Positions 1 through 5,892 of a stretch of 5,959 bases of DNA are shown in pieces. How positions within the stretch are numbered: the first letter of the stretch is position 1; the number at the start of each line of letters is the position of its first letter. The translations under genes were made by a program, and so were the position numbers. The DNA comes from an uncultured beta proteobacterium (GTDB taxonomy: Bacteria; Pseudomonadota; Gammaproteobacteria; Burkholderiales; SG8-39): positions 1 to 5,959 of the forward strand of contig CAIPUP010000227.1 in assembly GCA_903868285.1 (NCBI GenBank), read 5' to 3'. The notes beneath the pieces were generated by a model. It was not told the origin of the DNA. It searched no databases and was given only the letters and a program-made list of their open reading frames with translations.

Positions 1-639
1 AAAATGGCCCGCGCCCTGGCCCGTGGCGGCCTGGTGCATGCCTATGGCCATTGCAGCCTGCGTCTGGACGAACAGCACTTCCTGGTCTGCGCCGCCAAGC
101 CCATGGGGCTGATCCAGCCGGGTGAGGCCGGCACGGTGGTGCCGGTGGACGGTGCCTTGCCCGAGGGGGTGCTGGGCGAGGTGCGCATGCATCAGCAGAT
201 TTACAAGCGTCGATCGGGCGTGCAATCGATTGCGCGTTTTCTGTCGCCCAATGTCATGGCCCTGGCGGCGCTCGGACTGACGCCCAAGGCGCGCCATGGC
301 TTTGGTGCCTACTTCTATCCGCAGGTGCCGTTCTGGTCCGATCCCGGTCTGATCCGCAATGACGCCGCGGCAGTGGGCGTGGCCGAGGTGATGGGTGATG
401 CGCCGGCGGTGGTGGTGGCGATCAATGGCTCGGTGACTGCGGGTGAGACGCCCGAGCAGGCGGTGACCCTGGCCTGGTACCTGGAAGATGCCGCGCGGGT
501 CGAGCTGGCGGCGCTGGCGGCCGGCATGGCCGAGAGCGCACCACGCATGAATGCCGAGCAGGCCGCGCAACGCGCCACCTGGCAGGGACGCATCGCCGAG
601 CGCATGTGGGAGCATCTGTCAAATGGCGATCCGGAGTGA
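1..639 (+). CDS. Class II aldolase/adducin-fold protein, 5' end outside window
   Basis: The reading frame is open from the left edge. The first ATG is at 4, but an in-frame AAA precedes it and the family normally has some residues before this point, so the true start is probably upstream. Counting from that ATG, residues 7-20 (ARGGLVHAYGHCSLR region) match the opening of class II aldolase/adducin domains, in the subgroup with G-H instead of G-N before the S-x-R. Residues 58-68 (GEVRMHQQIYK) match the helix carrying the catalytic glutamate (Glu59 here). Residues 142-165 (NGSVTAGETPEQAV onward) match the C-terminal part of the fold. Family members are zinc aldolases, epimerases or decarboxylases of sugar phosphates and aromatic acids. 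Here the usual HxH is R78-F-L80 and the third histidine is Asn141, so the zinc site looks lost. The exact reaction is unknown. It lies 62 bases before the reductase gene, same strand, probably co-transcribed. Confidence 0.8.
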   Translation, partial: KMARALARGGLVHAYGHCSLRLDEQHFLVCAAKPMGLIQPGEAGTVVPVDGALPEGVLGEVRMHQQIYKRRSGVQSIARFLSPNVMALAALGLTPKARHGFGAYFYPQVPFWSDPGLIRNDAAAVGVAEVMGDAPAVVVAINGSVTAGETPEQAVTLAWYLEDAARVELAALAAGMAESAPRMNAEQAAQRATWQGRIAERMWEHLSNGDPE

Positions 640-642
640 ACC

Positions 643-660
643 GGGTTTTTTAAAAAACTC
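643..660. repeat. AT-rich palindrome in the gap after the aldolase-fold gene
   Basis: Six T's followed by six A's are flanked by G and C (perfect inverted repeat 645-658, extended to 643-660 by one G-T and one G-C pair). It starts 4 bases after the stop codon. It has no loop and no GC-rich stem, so it is not a standard terminator. It could be a bent A-tract, a protein site, or part of an AT-rich promoter region. A TAAAAT that resembles a -10 box lies at 663-668, but I see no -35 at the right distance. A weak AATAA/TTATT hairpin lies at 670-685. Confidence 0.4.
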
Positions 661-689
661 AATAAAATCAATAAGTTGCGTTATTTTTC

Positions 690-694
690 AAGGG
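690..694 (+). promoter_or_regulatory. Ribosome binding site of the ferredoxin reductase gene
   Basis: AAGGG stands 7 bases before the ATG at 702. It supports that ATG as the start. Confidence 0.6.
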
Positions 695-701
695 TCGTTC
701 C

Positions 702-1745
702 ATGACTTTTCAGGTCACGCTGCAGCCGAGTGGTCATCAATTCCAGGTCGAGCCGGACGAGAAAATTCTCGAGGCCGGGATCAAGGCCGGACTGTCTATT
801 CCCTATAGCTGCCGCAGTGGCGTTTGTCGCAGTTGTCGCGGCACGGTGCGCGAGGGTGAGGTCGACTTCGGCGATGTGCATCCGACCTATCTGCCCGACA
901 GCGACAAGGCCAAGGGTCTGGCGCTGTTGTGCAGCGCCAGGGCGAAAAGTGATCTGGTGGTGGAGATCGCCGAGCTCGAGGGCCTGGCCGGCATCAAGCC
1001 CGGCATCGTGCCGTGCCGGGTGGTGAAGATCGAGCGCCCGAGTGCTGATGTGGCGGTGCTGGATTTGCGTTTGCCGATGAACGAGAACATGCGCTTCATG
1101 GCCGGCCAGTATGTGGACTTCCTGCTCAAGGACGGCAAGCGTCGCAGCTACTCGATTGCCTGCAAACCGAGCGCCGAGGGTGTCAGCCATATCGAGTTGC
1201 ATATCCGGCATGTGCCCGGTGGCCATTTCACCGACCGCCTGTTCGCCGGCGAGGTCAAGGAGCGTGAGGTGATGCGCTTCGAGGGCCCGCTGGGGAGTTT
1301 CTATCTGCGCGAGGACAGCAACAAGCCGATCATTTTCCTGGCCAGTGGCACGGGCTTCGCGCCGATCAAGGCCATGATCGAGCATGCCATCGCCCGCGGC
1401 AGTCAGCGCCCGATGCAGCTGTATTGGGGCTGCCGCAAGCCGGCAGACCTTTACATGGCAGCCTTGCCCGAGCAGTGGGCGCGTGAGGTGCCAGGCTTCA
1501 GCTATGTACCGGTGCTGTCCGAGGTTTCGGCGCAGGACGGCTGGCAGGGTCGGACCGGCCTGGTGCATCAGGCGGTGATGGCCGACCATCCGGATCTGTC
1601 CGGGCATGAGGTCTATGCCTGTGGTGTGCCGGTGATGGTGGATGCGGCACAGCGCGATTTTCTGGCGCAATGCGGATTGCCCGAAGATGCGTTCTTTGCC
1701 GATTCGTTTCTGGATGAGTCGAGCAAGGCAGCCGCGTCGGTGTGA
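702..1745 (+). CDS. Ferredoxin-NAD(P)H reductase ([2Fe-2S]/FAD/NAD), oxygenase-reductase type
   Basis: This 347-residue electron-transfer protein moves electrons from NAD(P)H through FAD to a [2Fe-2S] centre and on to a partner. Residues 1-92 form a plant-type ferredoxin domain with cluster ligands Cys37, Cys42, Cys45 and Cys77. Residues about 102-200 form the FAD domain, with the flavin motif R148-S-Y-S151 and GPLGSF at 195-200. Residues about 208-340 form the NAD domain, with GTGFAP at 216-221, YWGCR at 241-245 and a CG-P motif at 307-310. Order and length fit phenol hydroxylase and benzoate dioxygenase reductases, and the proteins often annotated as CDP-6-deoxy-delta-3,4-glucoseen reductase. 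No sugar-nucleotide genes are nearby, so a role as reductase of a ring oxygenase is more likely here (inference). No oxygenase subunit is in the window. All cofactor motifs are intact. It is probably cytoplasmic: no signal peptide is seen. Confidence 0.92.
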   Translation: MTFQVTLQPSGHQFQVEPDEKILEAGIKAGLSIPYSCRSGVCRSCRGTVREGEVDFGDVHPTYLPDSDKAKGLALLCSARAKSDLVVEIAELEGLAGIKPGIVPCRVVKIERPSADVAVLDLRLPMNENMRFMAGQYVDFLLKDGKRRSYSIACKPSAEGVSHIELHIRHVPGGHFTDRLFAGEVKEREVMRFEGPLGSFYLREDSNKPIIFLASGTGFAPIKAMIEHAIARGSQRPMQLYWGCRKPADLYMAALPEQWAREVPGFSYVPVLSEVSAQDGWQGRTGLVHQAVMADHPDLSGHEVYACGVPVMVDAAQRDFLAQCGLPEDAFFADSFLDESSKAAASV

Positions 1746-1784
1746 GGGGCAGGCAATACATCGGTTTGGCAGTCAATCATCAAC

Positions 1785-1796
1785 GGAGGAGGAAAG
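1785..1796 (+). promoter_or_regulatory. Strong Shine-Dalgarno site that fixes the VOC gene start
   Basis: GGAGGAGGAAAG ends one base before the ATG at 1798, and its first GGAGG core has a near-ideal spacing of about 8 bases. The frame is open further upstream to an ATG at 1642, inside the reductase gene. This site and the absence of family similarity upstream make 1798 the start. Confidence 0.8.
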
Positions 1797-1797
1797 C

Positions 1798-2322
1798 ATG
1801 ATCCCAGGAGACGGCAAGGTCGCGGTGGAGAACCGCAAGTCGGTGGTCAAGCCCTATGTGCTCTCGCACGGCACGCTGGAGTGCTACAGCCTGGCCAAGT
1901 CGCGGCGCTTTTATGAAGAGTTTCTCGGCCTGGAGTGTGTGCGTCATGCCAAGCCGGCGATGGTGTTGCGCTGCGGGCTGAAATTCCATGTGGTGTGTGT
2001 CGAGGTGGGCGATGCAGTGCATCCGTGCAATGTGCTGAACCACTGGGGCGTGGATGTCGCCAGCAAGGAAGAAGTCGATGCCGCGCACAAGGCTGCCAAC
2101 GAGCAAAAGGATGCCTATGGCATTCGCCAGGTGCTGCCGGTGCAGAACATGCACGGCGTGTACTCCTTCTACCTCGAAGACCTGGACCACAACTGGTGGG
2201 AAATCCAGTACTACGACGGTTACCAGCATGACGACATGTATGAGTTTGGCGATCGTTTCTCGATGGACGAAGGTGCCGATCTCAAGAGCCTGAAAGAGCT
2301 GGAAATCCAGAACGCCAAGTAA
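1798..2322 (+). CDS. VOC-family protein, possible single-domain extradiol dioxygenase
   Basis: The protein has 174 residues and one VOC module (paired beta-alpha-beta-beta-beta units), as in glyoxalases, bleomycin-resistance proteins and type I extradiol dioxygenases. The first strand and helix are SHGTLECYSLAKSRRFYEEF at 23-42. The second unit starts at NHWGVDV (81-87) and ends at WWEIQYY (133-139). His24, His82 and Glu135 occupy the places of the 2-His-1-Glu iron site of extradiol enzymes such as BphC. Tyr125 stands 10 residues before Glu135, as Tyr250 and Glu260 do in BphC, and His119 is near the place of its second-shell histidine. The usual Pro-x-Gly of the extradiol signature is absent (L129-D-H131). 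Acidic, charged C-terminal residues 145-174 lie outside the domain. Likely role: metal-dependent ring cleavage or isomerisation in the same pathway as its neighbours. Family membership is secure; the reaction is inferred. It lies 52 bases after the reductase gene. Confidence 0.88.
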   Translation: MIPGDGKVAVENRKSVVKPYVLSHGTLECYSLAKSRRFYEEFLGLECVRHAKPAMVLRCGLKFHVVCVEVGDAVHPCNVLNHWGVDVASKEEVDAAHKAANEQKDAYGIRQVLPVQNMHGVYSFYLEDLDHNWWEIQYYDGYQHDDMYEFGDRFSMDEGADLKSLKELEIQNAK

Positions 2323-2331
2323 ATTTCATCG

Positions 2332-2355
2332 TTGCAGAATCCATTGCAGCATTCA
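2332..2355. repeat. Imperfect 12-base tandem repeat upstream of the Mo-hydroxylase genes
   Basis: TTGCAGAATCCA (2332-2343) is followed directly by TTGCAGCATTCA (2344-2355), with 10 of 12 positions identical. It sits in the 51-base gap between the VOC gene and the [2Fe-2S] subunit gene. It could be an operator half-site pair or a chance duplication. No -35/-10 pair is visible here. Confidence 0.3.
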
Positions 2356-2362
2356 CCATCCT

Positions 2363-2370
2363 GAGGAGGA
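2363..2370 (+). promoter_or_regulatory. Strong Shine-Dalgarno site of the [2Fe-2S] subunit gene
   Basis: GAGGAGGA lies 3 bases before the ATG at 2374, with its first GAGG core about 7 bases away. It confirms that start. Confidence 0.75.
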
Positions 2371-2373
2371 CGA

Positions 2374-2901
2374 ATGAGTAACCGCACCCCAACCCGCAGC
2401 ATCACGGTCAACGGCAAGTTGCATGCCGTGCAGGCCGAGGCCGATACGCCGCTGCTGTACGTCTTGCGCAATGAAGTCGGGCTGAATGGTCCGAAATACG
2501 GTTGTGGTCTGGCGCAGTGCGGTGCCTGCACCGTGCATGTTGGCGGAGCGCCGGTACGGGCCTGCGTCATGCCGGTGTCGGCAGTGACGGCGCCGGTGGT
2601 CACGGTGGAGGGCTTGGGTACGCCCGAGCGGCCGCATCCGGTGCAGCAGGCCTTCATTGCCGAGCAGGCCGCGCAATGCGGCTATTGCATCAATGGCATG
2701 GTCATGACCACGGCAGCGCTCCTCAAGAGCAATCCCAAGCCGAGCGAGGCGCAGATACGCACCGCGCTTTCTGACAACCTGTGCCGTTGCGGTACGCATA
2801 TGCGCATCCTGCGTGCGGTTCGCCGGGCTGCCGGCCTCACCCGCAGCGCAGATAACCAGCTTGACCAGACCAACACACTGCACAACGAGGTGACCGTATG
2901 A
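2374..2901 (+). CDS. [2Fe-2S] subunit of a nicotinate/isoquinoline-type Mo hydroxylase
   Basis: This 175-residue small subunit of the xanthine-oxidase family (IorA/NicA/QorS/CoxS type) carries two [2Fe-2S] clusters that pass electrons away from the molybdenum centre. The N-terminal plant-ferredoxin domain (about 8-82) has Cys44, Cys49, Cys52 and Cys64 in the C-x4-C-x2-C-x11-C pattern. The C-terminal helical domain (about 88-155) has Cys102, Cys105, Cys137 and Cys139 in the CGYC and CRCGT motifs. All eight ligands are present. A polar tail of about 20 residues (156-175) follows the domain, making it somewhat longer than the roughly 150-160 usual for the family. There is no signal peptide, so if the complex is exported it must travel on its partner. 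The stop overlaps the start of the large-subunit gene (ATGA), implying translational coupling and equal production. Confidence 0.95.
   Translation: MSNRTPTRSITVNGKLHAVQAEADTPLLYVLRNEVGLNGPKYGCGLAQCGACTVHVGGAPVRACVMPVSAVTAPVVTVEGLGTPERPHPVQQAFIAEQAAQCGYCINGMVMTTAALLKSNPKPSEAQIRTALSDNLCRCGTHMRILRAVRRAAGLTRSADNQLDQTNTLHNEVTV
2887..2893 (+). promoter_or_regulatory. Ribosome binding site and ATGA coupling of the Mo subunit gene
   Basis: GAGGTGA lies inside the end of the small-subunit gene, with its GAGG core 7 bases before the ATG at 2898. The ATG overlaps the TGA of the upstream gene. Together they support 2898 as the start, despite the long region before the Tat motif. Confidence 0.65.
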
Positions 2902-5159
2902 ATGCGCGCCTGAATACGCCCCTGAGTGCCAGCTTGAGCCCGGTCGACGACCAGGGCGCCAGGCGCGCCGGCAATGCGCGTAATACCATCGACAGCCTGA
3001 GCCGGCGCCAGCTGCTCAAGGCCGGTGGCGCACTGGTGGTGTCGTTTGCCATCCCGCTGGCGGTGGATGCCCAGGCGCCGCCGGCTGATCCGCGTTTCCA
3101 GATGCTCGACTCCTGGGTGGCAATCGCTGCCGATGGCAAGGTCACGCTGTTCTGCGGCAAGGTCGAGCTCGGTACCGGTATCCAGACCGCCATGGGTCAG
3201 ATCGTTGCCGATGAGCTGGATGTCGCGTTCTCGCGCGTCAGCGTGGTGATGGGTGACACCCAGCGCTGTTTGCATCAGGGCCCGACCGTGGGCAGCCTGA
3301 CGCTGTATCGCGCCGGGCCGCAGATTCGTCAGGCTTGTGCCGAAGCACGGCACACGCTGCTGCAGATGGCAGCAACGCGTCTGTCGGCACCGGCCGGCAC
3401 GCTGACGGTGCAGGATGGCGTGGTCAGTGGCAGTGATGGCAAGCGCGTCAGCTATGTCGAGCTGGTTGGCGGCAAGCGCTTCGATCAGAAGTTCTCCGGC
3501 CAGGGCAAGCCCAAGGCAGCAGCGGCGCACAAGGTGATTGGTCAGTCAATACCACGCGTGGAGCTGCCGGCCAAGGTGTTTGGCACGCATGAGTATGTGC
3601 AGAACCTGCGCATGCCCGGCCTGTTGCATGGACGGGTGGTGCGACCGGCGGTGTTCGGTGCGTCACCGGTATTGGTGGATGAAGCCTCGGTGAAGAATCT
3701 GCCGGGCAATGTGCGGGTGGTGGTGCGAGGCAATTTTGTTGGCGTGGTGGCCGAGCGCGAAGAACAGGCCATACGCGCCGCACGCGCGCTGAAGGTCGAG
3801 TGGGGCTTTGCGCCGGTGTTGCCGGATTACAAGGACATGCCGGCCATCGTGCGTACCACGCCGGCCCAGATCCGTTCGGTGGCGAACACAGGCAATGTTG
3901 ACAGTGCCCTGGCCGGTGCCGCCAAGCGGATCAGTGCCGAGTACGACACGCCGTTCCAGCAGCATGCATCGATCGGACCGTCGTGCGCCATCGCGGATGT
4001 GCGAGCCGATCGCGCCACGCTGTGGTCGCCGACCCAGGCTTCCTGGCTCACGCGCGACAGCATCGCCGATGTACTGGGCATGAAAAACAGTACGGTGAAT
4101 CTGGTCTGGGTCGAGGGCTCGGGTTGCTATGGGCATAACGGTGCAGACGATTGCACCGCCGATGCAGCACTGCTGTCGCAGGCGGTGGGCAAACCGGTGC
4201 GCTTGCAGTGGATGCGACATGACGAGTCGCAGTACGAACCCAAGGGCCCGGCCATGGGCTTTGCCATGCAGGCGGCATTGGATGCGCAGGGCAATATCGT
4301 GGCCTGGGACAACCGTGTCTACAGCCCGAATCACAGCAGTCGTCCGTCCGGTGGTGCCGGTGGCAACACCCTGGCCGGACTGGATACCGGCAAGCGTATT
4401 GACGTCGGTGTGGTCGGCGCGGATCGCAATGCCCGGCATTCGTATGTGTTTCCCAACAACCGTGTCACGCTGCATCTGCTCAATGGCAGCCCGTTGCGGG
4501 CCTCGGCCCTGCGTGGCCTGGGGTCGCCGCAAAACACCTTTGCCAATGAATCCTTTATCGATGAACTGGCGGCGGCGGCAGCGGCCGATCCGATTGCGTT
4601 TCGTCTCAAGCATCTGAAGGACCCGCGTGCCATTGCGGTGCTGGAGGAGGTGCGGCGCATCTCAGGCTGGACCGGGCGGCGCAGCGACAAGAAGGGGCAG
4701 GGTCGCGGCGCAGCCTACGCGCAGTACGACAACTACAGCGGCTATGTCGGCATGGTGATCGATGTGGTGGTGGATCGCAGCAGCGGCAAACTGCGTGTGC
4801 CCAAGGTGTATGTGGCGCATGACTGCGGCCAGATCGTCAATCCGGACGGCTTGCGTAACCAGGTCGAAGGCTGCGTGGTGCAGACCCTCAGTCGCGCCAT
4901 GAGCGAGGAGGTGCGCTTCAATCGTCAGGGGCAGAGCACCATCGACTGGGTCAGCTATCCGCTGATGCGCTTTCCAGATGTGCCGGATGACATCGTGATT
5001 TCGCTCATCAACCGGCCGGAGCTGCCCTCGCTGGGTGCGGGTGAGCCGGCGGCATCGCCGGTGTTCGCGGCGCTGGCGAATGCGATTTTTGATGCCACCG
5101 GGGCACGACTGCGACGGGTGCCGTTCCTGCCCGAGCGCGTCAAGGCGGCGCTGGTGTAG
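2898..5159 (+). CDS. Molybdopterin subunit of a nicotinate/isoquinoline-type hydroxylase, Tat-exported
   Basis: This 753-residue catalytic subunit belongs to the xanthine dehydrogenase family. It binds molybdopterin cytosine dinucleotide and hydroxylates a ring carbon or oxidises an aldehyde with oxygen from water. A Tat signal is visible: S35-R36-R37-Q-L-L, then a hydrophobic stretch (about 39-57) ending near A-Q-A60. The IorB-type N-terminal domain (about 70-220) contains GKVELGTGIQTA (87-98) and VVMGDTQ. A hammerhead domain follows from about 225 to 310. Cofactor motifs include GSGCYGHNGADD (407-418), ALRG (537-540) with downstream ESFIDEL (551-557), and GAGE at 713-716, where Glu716 is the expected catalytic base. 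The GSGCYGHNGADD loop is closer to NicB-type nicotinate dehydrogenases than to IorB, which usually has GGGFGRR. NicB also has a cytochrome c region; this protein has no CxxCH and stops after the Mo domain. The substrate is unknown: N-heteroaromatic or aldehyde. Confidence 0.93.
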   Translation: MNARLNTPLSASLSPVDDQGARRAGNARNTIDSLSRRQLLKAGGALVVSFAIPLAVDAQAPPADPRFQMLDSWVAIAADGKVTLFCGKVELGTGIQTAMGQIVADELDVAFSRVSVVMGDTQRCLHQGPTVGSLTLYRAGPQIRQACAEARHTLLQMAATRLSAPAGTLTVQDGVVSGSDGKRVSYVELVGGKRFDQKFSGQGKPKAAAAHKVIGQSIPRVELPAKVFGTHEYVQNLRMPGLLHGRVVRPAVFGASPVLVDEASVKNLPGNVRVVVRGNFVGVVAEREEQAIRAARALKVEWGFAPVLPDYKDMPAIVRTTPAQIRSVANTGNVDSALAGAAKRISAEYDTPFQQHASIGPSCAIADVRADRATLWSPTQASWLTRDSIADVLGMKNSTVNLVWVEGSGCYGHNGADDCTADAALLSQAVGKPVRLQWMRHDESQYEPKGPAMGFAMQAALDAQGNIVAWDNRVYSPNHSSRPSGGAGGNTLAGLDTGKRIDVGVVGADRNARHSYVFPNNRVTLHLLNGSPLRASALRGLGSPQNTFANESFIDELAAAAAADPIAFRLKHLKDPRAIAVLEEVRRISGWTGRRSDKKGQGRGAAYAQYDNYSGYVGMVIDVVVDRSSGKLRVPKVYVAHDCGQIVNPDGLRNQVEGCVVQTLSRAMSEEVRFNRQGQSTIDWVSYPLMRFPDVPDDIVISLINRPELPSLGAGEPAASPVFAALANAIFDATGARLRRVPFLPERVKAALV

Positions 5160-5176
5160 GCAGCGCACTGGCGGAC

Positions 5177-5208
5177 TTGCCGCACAACGCGTGCAAACGC
5201 GGGACAAT
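5177..5208 (+). promoter_or_regulatory. Weak candidate promoter upstream of the FMN reductase gene
   Basis: GACAAT (5203-5208) resembles a -10 box and is followed by a G/C-rich start-like stretch. The best -35, TTGCCG (5177-5182), is 20 bases away, longer than the usual 16-18. If it works, transcription would start near 5215, just before the hairpin at 5227. This is a guess from consensus only. Confidence 0.22.
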
Positions 5209-5226
5209 AGCGGCTTGATTCACTCC

Positions 5227-5255
5227 CCCGGTCTGCATGCAGGCCGGGTTTTTTT
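5227..5255 (+). terminator. Rho-independent terminator after the Mo-hydroxylase genes
   Basis: CCCGGTCTG (5227-5235) pairs with CAGGCCGGG (5240-5248), with one G-T pair, around the four-base loop CATG. Seven T's (5249-5255) follow directly. It lies 67 bases after the stop of the Mo subunit gene and 29 bases before the next start codon, so it most likely ends the upstream transcript. It separates the aldolase-to-Mo-hydroxylase unit from the FMN reductase unit. Confidence 0.85.
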
Positions 5256-5271
5256 CGAACAGCATCGACAC

Positions 5272-5275
5272 AGGA
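5272..5275 (+). promoter_or_regulatory. Ribosome binding site of the FMN reductase gene
   Basis: AGGA lies 9 bases before the ATG at 5285. The frame also has an ATG at 5237, but that codon lies inside the terminator hairpin, so 5285 is the start. Confidence 0.6.
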
Positions 5276-5284
5276 ACAGTAACC

Positions 5285-5851
5285 ATGAGCAATCTGAACA
5301 TTCTGGGCATCAGCGGCAGTCTGCGTGCCAAATCGGTCAACCTGGCAGCGCTCAAGGCCTGCGGTGAAGTGATGCCCGCCGGCATGAGCCTGAAGATCGC
5401 GGCACTGGATGATCTGCCGATGTACAACTTTGATCTGCAGGAAAAAGGCTGGCCGGCCGCTGTGCAATCGCTGCGCGATGCCATGGCTGCCGCCGATGGC
5501 GTGATCTTCGCCTGCCCGGAATTCAACTGGACGATCAGCGCGCCGCTGAAAAATGCCATCGACTGGCTGTCGCGTTTCCCTGCCGGCCAGCAGCCGTTTC
5601 AGAACAAGCCCATCGCCCTGATTTCCGCCACCGGCGGTCCGCTCGGTGGTGCGCGGGTGCAGTACGACGCCCGTCGCGTGATGGGTGGTCTGGGCGGCAT
5701 GGTGCTGGGCAAGCCCGAAGTGTTCATCGGGATGGCGCAGAACAAGTTCGTTGACGGCAAGCTGACCGACGAGCCGACGCGCAAGTTCATGACCGATCAG
5801 ATGGTGGCGTTCCAGGACTGGATCGTGCGCATGCAGCGCGCCTTTGCCTGA
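5285..5851 (+). CDS. NAD(P)H-dependent FMN reductase (flavodoxin-like, chromate/quinone reductase family)
   Basis: This 188-residue soluble flavoprotein belongs to the NADPH-dependent FMN reductase family, which includes ChrR/YieF quinone-chromate reductases and azoreductases. The first beta strand leads into the FMN phosphate loop GSLRAKSVN at 11-19. The second FMN motif is CPEFNWTISAPLKNAIDWLS at 77-96, close to the family's PEYN-x3-P-x-LKN-x2-DW-x-SR pattern. A glycine-rich stretch (116-122, TGGPLGG) lies at the third flavin contact. Length and start match the family. It transfers electrons from NAD(P)H to FMN, quinones or nitro/azo compounds. In this neighbourhood it may supply reduced flavin or protect against quinones made from hydroxylated aromatics (inference). 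It follows the terminator at 5227-5255 and precedes the fumarylacetoacetate-hydrolase-family gene by 41 bases, so it may be a separate transcription unit with that gene. Confidence 0.92.
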   Translation: MSNLNILGISGSLRAKSVNLAALKACGEVMPAGMSLKIAALDDLPMYNFDLQEKGWPAAVQSLRDAMAAADGVIFACPEFNWTISAPLKNAIDWLSRFPAGQQPFQNKPIALISATGGPLGGARVQYDARRVMGGLGGMVLGKPEVFIGMAQNKFVDGKLTDEPTRKFMTDQMVAFQDWIVRMQRAFA

Positions 5852-5881
5852 GTCTGTATCTCGTAAAAAATCGTTAATAAT

Positions 5882-5885
5882 CAGG
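5882..5885 (+). promoter_or_regulatory. Ribosome binding site of the last gene
   Basis: AGGA stands 7 bases before the ATG at 5893. The 41-base gap before it is AT-rich (5864-5880), with no clear terminator, so read-through from the FMN reductase gene is likely. Confidence 0.55.
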
Positions 5886-5892
5886 AACTTAT

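Noticed and set aside
681..1670. Long open frame on the minus strand (329 codons)
   Set aside because: It lies fully opposite the reductase gene, whose cofactor motifs are intact. Its translation is rich in His, Arg, Ala and Gln with no recognisable domain, as expected for the antisense of a GC-rich gene.
702..1745. Role in deoxysugar synthesis (CDP-6-deoxy-glucoseen reductase)
   Set aside because: The name is commonly given to this reductase family, but no sugar-nucleotide or dehydratase gene is in the window. The neighbours fit ring catabolism better.
1642..1797. Upstream extension of the VOC gene to an ATG at 1642
   Set aside because: It would overlap the end of the reductase gene by about 100 bases and adds no VOC similarity. 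The strong GGAGGAGG site places the start at 1798.
2682..3530. Minus-strand open frame spanning the junction of the two Mo-hydroxylase genes
   Set aside because: It overlaps two well-supported genes completely and shows no domain. It is a shadow of GC-rich coding DNA.
3663..4613. Long open frame on the minus strand (316 codons)
   Set aside because: It is opposite the Mo subunit gene and its composition is antisense-like (His, Arg, Gly rich). No family match or ribosome binding site is evident.
2898..5159. Cytochrome c domain expected for a NicB-type subunit
   Set aside because: No CxxCH motif is found in the protein, and the frame ends with a normal stop shortly after the catalytic Glu region.
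5237..5284. Upstream extension of the FMN reductase gene to an ATG at 5237
   Set aside because: That ATG lies inside the terminator hairpin and has no ribosome binding site. The family N-terminus begins at 5285.
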